Origin: Entoloma clypeatum
Lineage: Eukaryota; Basidiomycota; Agaricomycetes; Agaricales; Entolomataceae
DNA length: 64,000 bases
Direction of reading: 5' to 3'
NCBI GenBank assembly: GCA_963565915.1
Contig: OY751496.1
Location: forward strand, 1,426,001-1,490,000
The translations under genes and the position numbers were made by a program. A model generated the notes under the pieces. That model made no database searches. It worked only from the letters and a program-made list of their open reading frames with translations, and was not told the DNA's origin. This document shows, one piece after another, positions 1 to 11,900 of this stretch (position 1 is the first letter of the stretch; the number at the start of each line of letters is the position of its first letter).

Positions 1-124
1 CTTCAAATGTAAAAAAAATAAGAGTAGTCGAGAACACAAGACTACAATTTGCCCTTCAAACTTGTCGGCTCCAGGCGGACAAGCATAAAACGTCAAATAT
101 CCCCCAATCCAAAACAGAGACCCG

Positions 125-1061
125 TCAGGCCATGCTACCGTTTGGCCGACCGCCGTGGCCGTACGACTGGTTGGGTTGCGCGAACGTGTATCCGGTGGCG
201 CTTTGCTGCGCTGACGGCCCAAAAGACGCGTATGTCGGCACCGTGATCGGCTGGACCGCAACGCGCGGTTGGCTGATGGCGTTGATCATCTGTCTAGTCT
301 CCTTCGCGGCCAACTCTTCGTCTAGTTGATCGACATAGTTGTCGACGATGACGTAGGCATCTGCGAATGTTGTTAGATCGTCATATCTGCGCGGGAGGAA
401 GCAAGGGAAGACGCACAGATCATGAGCAGCCATATAATGATGTAGAGTGTGACGGCGACGCCCTTGTATACGGCGGAGCTGTTTCCGCAGAACGCCTGCG
501 ATTCCTCGTCTGTTTGTCCGTTCAGACAGGCGAGGTAGTCTTCTTGCGTGTAAGACTTGTTGAACAGGGCCCAGAGTGTAAATGAGCCGGAGAAGATGCT
601 CATGAAGATGAACGACAACAAGCCCCAGCTATAGGCGTTCACGGCGTTGCGGCTCTTGATCAGGCATCCGATGAAGCTGAGGAGGTGAGTTCAGAATAAA
701 ATTGTTTTTGGTGTGATTTTCAAGCAGAGGCTTACCCGAAGACAGAGAGAAGGGTGAGGAGTGAGAATATACATGAGTGTAGCCATATAGCGACCCTATC
801 GAGCGTATCAGAACCATGGAATCCTGCATAGGCGCGTGAGGCGTTATCCACCGTTCAGAACTCATTCGACGCACGCAATTGATAAACCTGCACCCAACCA
901 GCTATACATATAATTGTGCCTCCGACGATGCCAAGGAGCGATAAAATCTGTTAGGCGGTAGAGCATGAATCATGCACTACATTATATTTTGTGCAACTTA
1001 CAAAGACGCCAAAGCGGACGGGAATGCAACAGCAGAACGTGCGAGAACGGATGTAAACCAT
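125..1061 (-). CDS. Four-TM membrane protein, function unknown
   Basis: Spliced minus-strand gene with five exons placed by eye: 1061-1002, 947-875, 823-736, 676-417 and 360-125. The start ATG at 1061 gives MVYIRSRTFCCCIPVRFGVF, a cysteine-rich cytoplasmic N-terminus running into a first membrane segment. Three more hydrophobic stretches follow: IWLHSCIFSLLTLLSVFGF, WGLLSFIFMSIFSGSF and a last one around LYIIIWLLMIYAYVIV. A cysteine-containing loop (YLACLNGQTDEESQAFCGNS) lies between the third and fourth. The C-terminal tail is polar, rich in Q, P and S. The layout resembles small fungal four-TM (MARVEL/tetraspan-like) proteins, probably of plasma membrane or endomembranes. No catalytic motif is seen and I do not assign a function. 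The gene model is fairly secure because every splice join keeps a hydrophobic segment continuous. Confidence 0.75.
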
Positions 1062-1362
1062 GTTGGAAAATATTGACGTTTATATGAAATTGAAGGCGAA
1101 AAAAATGAAGAGCAAAGAAGGGGGTCGGGCGCAGCCACGATGGGGAACCCATCTTTGGGAACTCAGCTTTATATATGTTATTGCCAGTTGCTGTGATGGT
1201 GATGGTGATGATACAGTCCTGCCGACTGTAACGGTTGCTACGGAGAGTTGCCTTTTATGGATATGCAGGCGGTGCCTGCTTTGCCCAACATTTGATGGTC
1301 GTTCGCCGTTCAAGTTGCCAGACGTGAAATTTGATAGAGATCCATGTGTATGAGAACAAGTA

Positions 1363-1910
1363 CTAACATCAGCCCACACATCGGTCAGGGCCACCTTTCG
1401 GTCACCTCCAATATCTCCCTCAAACTAGGGTAAAGTAAGCTCAAACTTTTTCTATGGCCTAAAGTACATTCCTTTAGTCCATTCTGCATGTAATTTGTGT
1501 CTAGAACAGAGCCTCCAACGAGGTCGAATTGAGGCCACTTGTCACGCTGGCCGACAGATGCCGCATCGGAGCTTGAAACAGATCCTGAGTGTGTTGCGTC
1601 GATTAACCCATGTTGCTATTGCACAGTTCCGACAGCCTTATAATTTCCATCAGCCAAATTGACCCCCTCGTAATTCAGCAAGCTGCCTTGCATTCTATCA
1701 ACTATATAATCCATATCTATATATTCTCCGTTATATCACCATTCTAATCTAGTAATGTACAGACATAGCCGCGAATCGAATACTTGGTTGTCGTTGCGCC
1801 AAAGCTTGCGTCGTTTGGGCACTGCGGAATTCGAATTTTGACCTTTTCGGGAGTGTGACATACTGTGACTGACCGAAAGGTGGCCTGACCGATGTGTGGG
1901 CTGATGTTAG
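1363..1910. mobile_element. MITE-like element with 41-42 bp terminal inverted repeats
   Basis: The 42 bases from 1363 to 1404 (starting CTAACATCAGCCCACACATC) recur inverted at 1870-1910 with a single one-base indel. Both outer ends are directly flanked by TA (1361-1362 and 1911-1912), the target duplication typical of Tc1/mariner-type transposition. The roughly 465 bp interior has no transposase-like reading frame. This fits a non-autonomous MITE. A chance long inverted repeat is unlikely, but other genomic copies are needed to call a family. Confidence 0.6.
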
Positions 1911-1912
1911 TA

Positions 1913-2803
1913 TAATGGTGATTGACTCCTCGTAAAAGATTGGGTGGGGCAAAGGACACAGCATAAGATGAGACATTTGGTTCCATGATTTGATGTATAT
2001 AAGAACATCTGCGGTGCTGATGAGCTCGCCGAATTCCTCCAATATATCGACCGCCACGGAGAGTGTCGATTGTTCGGGGGATATGCATGCATTCTCGGCC
2101 AGCGTATATCCGTGGCTTCCCAGGGATAGAAATACTGACATTCGATGTTAAGGTAACAAGGAAGCTTCATAATTCCTTTGGCCTGCGCAATGCACTCTCT
2201 TGAAGGATGGTCGGAAAACCTGTAGCATATAAAATTGCCAACCAGGGGTTCCCTGACGAAGAGGTTGTGAGAATCAGAACACCTGTGGCGGTATTCGATA
2301 GGAAAGGAGGAACAAGCATCGAGGTCTGGGGCCAGAGCCGTTGCACGCGATCTCTTTGCTTGCGAGAAACAAAATCACATATGTACATACCAAGAAACCT
2401 GGGAAGTCGGAAATGTCGCCACTTTCCACAAAAAGTGCAAGGAAGATGTCAGATAGACCTGTCAAAGAGGTCACAGGTACCAGTCACAATTTGGGCTTCT
2501 GGATTCTGGATTAATGGCACACCGTACTTCTGCGGGCGATGGAAAATGTGTACATGTCTTGTATAATAATCAGGGAGTTATCATCATCGTGCATGCAAGG
2601 GTAACGTCAGGGACGAATCCGATCTTCAAGGGCGAAAACCCGGGCTAGATGCACCTTCCAAGCCAATCGCCAGTACTTTAGGTCCATGATCGGTGGGGCT
2701 CGGGGGAGGTGTTACTGTCGTTGTCAAGGTTGTCGATGCTTTTTGCACGTGACACGAATACGCCAACGGTGTACTACATTGACAGAAGTGCCGCAGTTTC
2801 GCT
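1913..2803. other. Intergenic stretch, no secure gene
   Basis: Between the TIR element and YKT6. On the minus strand, reading from about 2475 down to 2167 can be spliced once (donor GTATGT near 2391, acceptor CCCCAG near 2330) into an open product containing GDISDFPGFL. I recognise no family, and alternative frames are equally open. It may be a degraded or short hypothetical gene. I do not annotate it as coding. Confidence 0.3.
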
Positions 2804-3567
2804 ATGAAGATCTTCTCGATCTCCGTCATTTTGGCCCCCCCTTCTGGATCTTCAGCTGTCCTCATTAACGCTAATGACCTCTCGTCGTTTACCTTTTACC
2901 AAAGGGGTTCCGTTAGCGAATTTATGAACTTCATGTCCAAAACTGTCGCCGAACGGACACCTCAAGGGCAGCGACAGAGTGTACAAGAGAACACTTACAC
3001 AGCACATGTCTACAACCGTGGCGGAGCAGAGCAATTGGCCGGTGAGATCCAGGCCCTCATGCCAGGTTGGCCTACTTACAACCATGATGCTCTCTCTAGG
3101 TGTAATCATCACGGACCAAGAGTACCCGGTTCGGCCAGCATTTTCGCTATTGACCAAATTACTGGATGAATTCGCTGCCAAAGTCCCACAATCATCGTTC
3201 AACAATCCTAGTGCAATATCTTTCCCTGAAATCAACACTTTTCTTCAGAAGTATCAGGATCCAAGGCAGGCAGATGCCATCATGAAAGTACAGCAAGAAC
3301 TGGACGAAACGAAGATTATTCTTGTGAGACACTTGGACACCCTAGATGGCATTGCTATGACTGACCTTGTCCGCAGCATAAAACTATTGAATCAGTTCTA
3401 CAAAGGGGAGAGAAGCTCGACAATCTGGTTGACCGCTCGAATGCGCTGTCGGCTCAGAGTAAGATGTTCTACAAGACAGCGAAGAAGGTATGTGACAGGC
3501 TCGTGCTACTTCCCATCAATTGAACTTACGCGTCATGTAGCAAAACTCCTGTTGTGTCATTATGTGA
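2804..3567 (+). CDS. YKT6: R-SNARE Ykt6
   Basis: Prenylated R-SNARE acting in ER-Golgi, endosome-vacuole and autophagosome fusion. Four exons (2804-3041, 3100-3323, 3377-3487, 3541-3567) join into a 199-residue protein, the normal Ykt6 length. The N-terminus MKIFSISVI begins the longin domain. The middle contains [17 protein letters not shown]. The SNARE motif runs from about [19 protein letters not shown] to [20 protein letters not shown] and includes the zero-layer arginine in VDRSN. The tail ends NSCCVIM, a CAAX box for farnesylation with an adjacent palmitoylatable cysteine. The last exon is only nine codons, so a predictor could miss it and lose the lipid anchor. Identification is very secure. 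Confidence 0.96.
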
Positions 3568-4126
3568 ATTCGGGGCAGTTCACCCTTTGACCTTTGCGTT
3601 TGCGTTTGTATGCGACTTCTTTATGTGCCGCATAACCCTAACGTCATGTACTTTTGCATACCCATTCGGACTTGGCTGATATCAACAATTCAAGTATTAG
3701 ATGGCTATGATAATGTCCTGGAGCAAGTATTGGCGAAGGCCCCCCAAGCTCACTGGCACTAACTGAATGGACTTTAGAAGATGTGCTTTAGCACAGCGCT
3801 TTACGACTTTGGAATGAGTCATTGCGATGCTTGTTGTAACTGTGAATGGCAATGAAGCAGATCAGCGATGTTGATATTGATATTCATCGCGTGTTATACA
3901 CTGCTATACTTAGCCGCGTAAGTCCAGGCTGATCGCGCCCAGATGTCATCAGTACCCCCACCTTGAAATCGCCAATCGTTTGCGGTCAGTTACAAGGGGT
4001 TTTGCTTCCTCCGATCCCCACCACGGATCTTTGTAACAACTTTCCCCGTCCAGGGCGGTGCTTTCACGCCCACCGCATTTATTCTTAAGGCCAATCTGAC
4101 GCACTGTCTCTCCCCATCCTTTCAAC
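3568..4126. other. Intergenic, YKT6 terminator side and Ppo promoter side
   Basis: About 560 bases without a convincing reading frame. It contains one telomere-like AACCCTAAC motif near 3634-3642. No RNA gene or repeat is seen. Confidence 0.5.
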
Positions 4127-7100
4127 ATGGATACTACCGCTTCCTTCATCTCTAGCTTCGCAGACAGTATCGCAAAGGCCGCTGACTTCAATTCCGAGAG
4201 CAGAAAACCATACGACACCGATGGCGCAGATATTTCGTACGGGCTTAATGAAGAGCGCGTGAAGGAGTTCCGCGAGCTCATTCGCAAACCCGCATTCACA
4301 TTCGAGGACTTGGTCAGTGCCCTGGCGATGCTAACGTCTGTCGATGATTTAAACAGTTCTTCAGCCCGCATATATCGATGCCATAAAGAACGTCAATACT
4401 ATCGGTCTGGACGATCGCGAGTACTTGGTGATTGGATCTGTGTAGCAAGACTTTTACCGCACCAGCTTACTCTTGATGATATAGTTGGAGAAGCTGCTGG
4501 TTTTGATGTCAAGACTCGAGCATCACAGTATTTCTGTGAGGATCCAGCGAGTCCTCATGAGGTTGTGTAAGTTTCCGGATTAAATACCGTTGATGAAGAA
4601 CTAAGCTCTGTTCTTTCAGTGTTTAATGACATCCCCTCACCCCCCGCGAGTTATTTAAACGTATTTGATATTCGTGCACCCCTCCCGACAATTCCGGCAG
4701 GAAGACGTTACGCATTCCGTTCAGCTGATGGGTCTAATTACAACCCGTTATTCCCATCTCTAGGCAGAGCTGGTTCCCCTTATGCTCGTTCCATTCCGGG
4801 GGTCACTCCTTTACCCAAACATGTGCTGCCGGATCCTGCCCTCGTCTTTGACACCCTTCTCCATCGAGAGGAATTCACTCCTCACCCGGGTGGAATCTCC
4901 AGTCTTTTCTTTGCGTTTGCCAACTTGATCATCCATGACTTGTTTAACACCAATCACCTCGACTGGACCATCAACGATACCAGCAGCTACCTCGACCTCA
5001 GCATACTCTACGGAAAGTCCCAAGAGGAGCAGGATCAAGTTCGGCGCAAGGACGGCACGGGCAAGCTTTGGGACGACGTATTTTCCGATGGAAGGCTTAT
5101 TTTTATGCCTCCTGCTTGCTGTGCCCTTCTAGTTCTATTGAGCCGAAATCACAATGTTTGTCTTCCTTGCTTTGCTCTCTCGCCTTGGTGACTGAATTTG
5201 CATTATAGTACATTGCACAGAAACTTCTCGAGATCAATGAAAACGGTACTTTCGTAACTCCGCCTCCTGCAGAACCAAAGGCACTGTTAAAACAGGACGA
5301 TGAACTCTTCCACCGTGCTCGCCTGGTCAATTGTGGATACTTTGTTCAGATCATCCTAAGAGGTACATCTCCGACCGTCGCCAAGTACTCATAGCTTATT
5401 TTTCTACCCTGGCAGATTATGTGGGCGCTATTCTAGGGCTCGTCAGAGACGGATCTGACTGGCGCTTGGACCCCCTGGCAGTGATTATCTCTTTTTAACC
5501 ATTATAGTGTCGATCACTCACCCGCTTCCAGGCCATAAGAAAACCAGATCATGAAATTGTCCGCCGAGGAGACGGCAATGCAGTGTCAATGGAATTCAAC
5601 CTCCTCTACAGATGGCACAGCACTCTGTCTGAAAAAGACACTCAATGGACGGAAACCCTATTCAAGGGCATATTCAACAAGGACCCGACCAAGGTGAAAT
5701 CATTGCCTACTTTGTAGGAGCATTTCTCACCCCATTACAGATAACCCTTGAGGAAATGGCAGCCGCAGCACGTTCCAAACTAAAATCTGAACCCGATGTG
5801 AGGAAACGCACTTTTGGAGGGTAGGCGTCCTTTCTGTAATCAATCTATCGATTCATCTGACTTGGTCAACCTTCACGATCTCAGGCTGAGGCGCGACGCG
5901 AATGGTCGGTTCAATGACGAGGATCTTGCCAAGATTATTCAGGATGCTATCGAGTGGCGCGCCGGAGCATTCAAGGCGCGCGGAACGCCTGGAGTTATGC
6001 GAATAATTGAACTCCTCGGGATAGAACAATCCAGGAGTTGGGGAGCATGTTCGGTCTGTTGGTTCATTCGGTGAAATCGACCACTCCTGAAGATTAATCC
6101 TTCGTATAGCTCAACGAGTTCAGAAAGTTCATTGGGCTCAAACGTTGGTTATCCCTTGATAAAGTGCGATCGAGGAACTGACCATTTCTGTAGCATACTC
6201 GACCTTTGCAGATTGGAACCCAGACCCAGAGATCTATGTACGAGAGTTAAACTTCTCTGGATGCTGACTGGATATGACCTCTCCGTTATAGAAAGCGGCG
6301 GAAGGATTGTACAAGGACATTGACAACATGGAATTATATGCGAGTTGTTCAATCCATCCGCATTCGACCATGTGGGCTGATAACATCGCTCCAGGTTGGT
6401 CTCCAAGCCGAAAATGCGAAAACCCCCAGCCCGGGAGCAGGGTTGTGTCCTGGTTATACCATCTCCAGGGCAATTCTAGGCGACGCTGTCACTTTGACTC
6501 GCGGCGACCGATACTTGACCACCGATTTCACTCGTAGGTGGTACTGGGATCCCTCGCTGTTGACTTTGCTAACGAGAAATCTTCAGCCTTCAATCTTACA
6601 GCGTGGGGCTTCAACGACTGCCAGTTTGATCCCACAGACGGTTCATATGGAGGAATGCTTACCAAACTCCTCTATCGAAACCTACCGGATTACTTCCCTT
6701 CTAGTTCAGCATATGCCCACTTCCCCTTCCTTGTCCCAACCTTCATGAAAAAGAACCTTGAGAAGCAGAATCCTAAGATCGTTGACAACTACACATGGAC
6801 TCGACCCCAGCAGCCAAGACCGACCGTTTTCATCGACACATATTCAGCGGTGAACCAGGTTGTCAAAGACTCCTCTTTCATATCCTCCTACAATGATAGG
6901 TTATTCAACGTTGTCAAGACTAGCCTGACAGTAGGTCGTTATTGACTCTCACATGTGATGAATCTGACGATGATTTTGATGCGAAAAGGCACCTGGTGTT
7001 GACAAGAACAGTCTGATTTCTGGCCGTCTCTGCCTGGAGGAGCTCCTTTCGACGACTCAGTTCGATATCTCCTGGCCGGAATATTTCAAGGAGAAGATAC

Positions 7101-8658
7101 AGTCGTTGGTTTCCGTTAAATCCCTCCAGCATGTCGGATCCAGGTCAAGGTTTGTGGATATTGTCCAGGACGTGATCAACCTTCTTCCCGTTCATCTGAT
7201 ATCAGAGAAGCTGGTGAGCTTCTTCTTCTCATTCGGGTTTCCTCAACTTAAACACCATTAGATCGGGCTTCCCCTCAAAACCGCCACTAATGAAAGCGGA
7301 ATTTGGTACGAGAAAGACGTTTATGGTAAATTTGCTGATGTCGGAAAGTCGGTCCTTGTTCCTCCTGTATCGTGACTCGGAAACTGATTGCCCGTGGCGA
7401 TAGCTACGTCTTCGTGAACTCTGATCCAACCAAGGAGTGGCACTTGAAAGAGAGCTCTCAGAAGGCTCACGAGGAAGTTTCGAAATATACCAACCGCCAC
7501 ATCAGTTCGATTAATTCCAAAATTGTCAGCCCCGTCCCCCCATTTCGACGAGCACCTTACTGACTATCTCTAGGCTTCCGTGTCGGACTTCCATTATCTT
7601 CTTCAAATTGAAACGCACGACTGCCACCAATTTATAAGGGCTGCTCGTGATAAAAACCCAGATGCTTCACCTGAAGAACTCGCAGCCTACATCTTTGCAT
7701 CTGTTATCCCTGCTGCCGCGCCCTTTTCGCATGCTATTGCTAATGTCGTCAATTCTTACCTTGGGGATGATAAACGCGCGGAACGAGCAGAAATCGTGCG
7801 TTTGGCTTCCGCTTTGGACATCAAAGGTTCGGAGGAGCAGATTTTGGCCTATGTTTACGAAGCTCTTCGTGAGTTTCTTGACATGATGTCTGAAGTGTGG
7901 TAAATGCTGATGGATTTTATTCTTATAGGTCTCGATCCAGTGGTAAATCTAGTAATAAGACCTGCTTCCGAGATAAAGGTTGACTTGTACTCAAGGTCCC
8001 TGGCATTTATCGCACTGCAGCGAAAGATGTTACGATTGGTTCAGTCAGGATTCATGCTGGGGAGAGAGTATTTGCCAGTATATTGGATGCCAATGTCGAC
8101 GTGAGCGAGATCTTGCATAATAATTTACCCTTTATTGACAGTGATTTCCAGCCGACGATTTTCGGAACCCAAGAAAACGGCGCGGATTACCAACGTTCAA
8201 CAAAGGGTATCACAGGGCTCGCCGATTATGGGTAAGTTTGAAGTTTAGTCGACCCCGGATACGACGTTGATCGATGACGGTATTTAGAATCGTTTCTACT
8301 AAATTCTTCGAATTGGTGAGCTCCACTGCGTGCCGAAGCACTTCGGAAGCTCATGAATATCTGTTCAGACTGCGCCAACAATCGTTGGGTCTATTCTGGC
8401 ATTGAAAAATATTAAGCGGGCCCCTGGCGCTTCGGGAGAACTTACCAGGCATGCACGATTCCTCGCTATTCAAGTTCTTCTTGACTAAGACAAAGTACTA
8501 TGTAGTTTTAAAGAAGATTTCCAAGGTCGGCAAAGGAAGTCATACATTGACTGCAAGGGAAACATCAATCCTTTCCCCCAGTCTCTGGTTGTTCAGGTTA
8601 GTTGATATTTTTCGACACCAACGAATGTCTCTGATCACGTCCACAGTATGACCTCTAA
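4127..8658 (+). CDS. ppo: Ppo-type fatty acid dioxygenase / P450-like fusion (linoleate oxygenase)
   Basis: Heme-dependent oxygenase that hydroperoxidises linoleic acid to make oxylipins (psi factors). The start ATG at 4127 gives MDTTASFISSFADSIAKAAD. The N-terminal peroxidase-type domain has the distal-heme helix with NLIIHDLF (about 4918-4942) and LDLSILYG. The catalytic Tyr and proximal His are seen as FNLLYRWHSTLSE near 5600. The C-terminal half is P450-like: EALRLDPVVPGIYRTA spans three exons near 7860-8020 with a 14-nt mini-exon, followed by AGERVFASILDANVD. The usual Gly-x-His-x-Cys-x-Gly heme-thiolate loop is not seen. The aligned stretch reads TGLADYGIVSTKFFE, with no cysteine. The last exon ends SLVVQYDL and stop. 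About a dozen introns. Products of such Cys-less family members (A. nidulans PpoC) stay at the hydroperoxide stage, so 10-dioxygenase-like activity is inferred. Confidence 0.9.
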
Positions 8659-8963
8659 GTCTGCGCCTGTATTACCTATGTATATGTGACTCTCGCTGTG
8701 GACTGTAAAAATCGTGTAGTATACTCATATCATCGTGAATTCGATCTTATCTTATCCATGTTGGTTGGGAGAGCCGATCATGGTCACGGGGTCATGAGTT
8801 CCTGCGCCTCCTCAGCCCGTCTTTGGCATACGCGCCCCCTTTCATTCGTTTCGCATTCTGATACCCATTGTCACCGTGGAGGATATCAAAAAATTGTTTT
8901 ACCTCGTCCTTTCGCGCGGTTTGGACCACCATCTGCGCGTCTTCGGCTGTAGAATTCAACATC
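8659..8963. other. Short intergenic, oxygenase 3' side and myosin promoter
   Basis: About 305 bases between the oxygenase stop and the myosin ATG. Pyrimidine-rich toward the myosin start. No motif beyond ordinary promoter sequence is seen. Confidence 0.4.
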
Positions 8964-11900
8964 ATGCCCGTATCTCGCCCATCACAAAGTGCGGAGGCCG
9001 CACGAGCAGCAGCCCAACAGGCTGAATTCAACGAAAAGAAGTGGGTATGGGTTCCCGATGCGAAAGAGGGTTATCTAGCAGGTTGGGTTAACCGTGAAGG
9101 AGAGGATTTTGCGGAAGTGGTCATGGCTGCCGGTGGAGAGGTATTCATAAACTCTCTTGGGATTATGCGTTCACGTTTGATTAATCGTTCCACCTTTGTC
9201 CAGTTTCGGAGAGTACCCTTTGAGGCGCTATTCAAGATGAATCCTCCCAAGTTTGATCGCGTTGAAGACATTGCAGATCTGACATTTCTCAACGAAGCCA
9301 GCGTGGTGCATAACCTAAGATTAAGGTATGGTTCCGGCGCTATCTATGTAAGCTCTTGGCCATTTTCTTAGTATGCTCTACTCACTTGCGTCTAGACATA
9401 CTCGGGCTTATTTCTTGTTGCCATCAATCCTTACCAGAACCTCCCACTCTATTCAGATGCCATCGTGCAGCAATACCGCAACAAACGGAGAGACGAAAAC
9501 CCTCCACACATCTTTGCAGTTGCCGAACGTGCATGGGTCAATATGGGTGAGGAACGAGAGAATCAGAGTATCTTGATCACGTATGTCACGACTATATTTC
9601 TACTGTTTTACGAGGTTCAAAATCTTACAGAGGAGAATCCGGTGCGGGGAAGACAGAGAGTACAAAGAAGGTTATCCAATACCTTGCAGCCATTGCGACC
9701 GATACACACCTACCGTCTGCTCCGTCATCCGTATCTCCCAGTCTAACAGGATCCTCGCCATTTGCATCTATACCTTCCATTGGCCTTCCACGGAGTGATT
9801 CCCTTCGCAAAGGCCATACAATCTCGCCATCTACCTCTAGTAATGGGTCGCACATGACTGCCAAAGGGCGCCTGGGTCTTTTAGAGCGTCAAATATTACA
9901 AGCGAATCCCATCCTTGAAGCCTTTGGAAATGCCCAGACTCAGCGTAACAACAATTCCAGTCGATTTGGCAAATTCATCCGAATAACCTTCGCACCCGAT
10001 GGCAGCATTTCTGGAGCCAACATCGATTGGTATTTGCTCGAGAAGAGTCGAGTGGTGGTAAGAAGTGAAGCTGAGAGGAGCTTTCACGTATTCTATCAGT
10101 TGATGGCTGGTGGGGCAGCTTTGAAAGGTTAGTGGGAAACGTGTGTCAAGGCATGTGTCTGATTTGACCCTAGATTCTCTTTTGCTTGGTGGAGGCGTTG
10201 AGGATTATGAGTATCTCAACAAAAGCAGGCGGGAGGTGGACGGAGTGAATGATATAGAGGAGTGGAATGCTTTGAAAGCACGTAAAGTGAAATTTGCACT
10301 ATAACAGGAAGCTAATGATATGGATCTAGGTCGCGCTTGACGTGGTCGGCTTCAGTCCCACTGAACAATTTGACTTATTCCGGATCGTTGCCGCTATTCT
10401 CCACATTGGCAACATTGCAATTACATCCACTAGGGCAGACGATGCCGTCATGCCTGACCCATCCCAAGCAGAACGTGTTTGCCATTTACTTGGAATCCCT
10501 GTCGCCGAATTCACACGCGCCGTCTTACGTCCCCGGGTTCTTGCGGGTAGAGAGTGGGTTTCGCAAGCTCGTACAAGACGACAAGCGGTCGATGAGCTTG
10601 CCGCGCTGTGCAAGACTCTATATGAGAAGTCTTTCGGATCTCTGGTAGATCGTGTAAACCGTGCCCTCGACCGACCTTCTTCAAAATCGACTTTCATTGG
10701 TGTTTTGGATATTGCAGGATTCGAGATCTTCGAAATCAATGCTTACGAACAACTACTCATAAATTACACCAACGAAAAGCTCCAGCAGTTCTTCAATCAC
10801 CACATGTTCGTACTTGAACAGGAGGAATACACAAGGGAAGGCATCAACTGGGACTATGTGAACTTCGGTTTGGATCTGCAGCCCACCATCGACCTGATTG
10901 AAGCCAGCGGAAATGTAATCGGCGTATTGAGCTGTCTAGATGAAGAGTGTATCATGCCCAAAGCCACAGACCTTACATTCACAAACAAATTAAACTGGCT
11001 TTGGGGCCCACAAGGGGATGACGAAGAGGATCTGCAGCACCCAGGCCGTGAGAAGTACGAACCCTCACGGTTCGAACAGGGTTTCATTATCCAACATTAT
11101 GCCGCCAAAGTCGAATACCGAACCGACGGCTGGTTGGAGAAGAATAAGGATCCGCTCAACGACAACTTGACACGAGTACTCGCCGCATCTTCCGAGAGAT
11201 ACGTCGCTTCACTCTTCGCAGAGTACGCAGATGCTCCGTCGAATCCCGGCGGTGGTGCAAATCCATTCAATCCGGGCAAAAAACGTATTTTGAAGAAGGG
11301 TGCATTCAGGACGGTTGCTCAACGACATAAAGAGCAACTTGCAAGCCTTATGACTCAATTGAAGGGAACTCAACCACATTTTGTTAGATGCATAGTGCCC
11401 AATGCCAATAAGAAAGCTGGTCGCGTCGATGTCCCTTTAGTTCTCGACCAACTACGGTGCAATGGTGTCCTAGAGGGAATCCGAATAGCCCGGCTGGGTT
11501 ACCCCAATCGGTTGCCATTTGTAGAGTTTCGTCAGCGATACGAGATTCTTACGCCAGGGGTCATCCCACGAGGCTATATGGATGGTCGAGAAGCATGTCG
11601 ACGCATGGTCAATACATTGGAGCTTGATGAAGCAATTTACAAGATCGGAACGTCAAAAATTTTCTTCAAGGCCGGAGTACTGGCCGAACTGGAAGAACGG
11701 CGAGACCTCCTTCTGTTTGACATTTTCTCTCGTCTACAGGCCGTTGCGCGGATGTGGACTGCACGGAGGCAGATAAAGAAAATTCTGAATCGGGCTGTAG
11801 CCACCCGTACAATTCAGAGGAATGCGAGGATCTACGGCGATCTACGCGACTGGCCGTGGTGGCAGTTGTACACCAAAGTGCGTCTATTCTTGTATCACAC

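Noticed and set aside
1749..2141. Minus-strand frame with protein-like stretch ILEEFGELISTADVLIYIK
   Set aside because: It runs into the inverted-repeat element, has no recognisable family and competing open frames. Possibly a gene remnant, but not supportable.
8152..8235. Alternative frame ADDFRNPRK in the oxygenase exon that looks P450-like
   Set aside because: It would need a splice phase that does not fit the upstream exon ending GTC-GAC before GTGAGC; the chosen frame continues into STKFFELTAP and LKNIKRAPG. Kept as a caveat in the finding.
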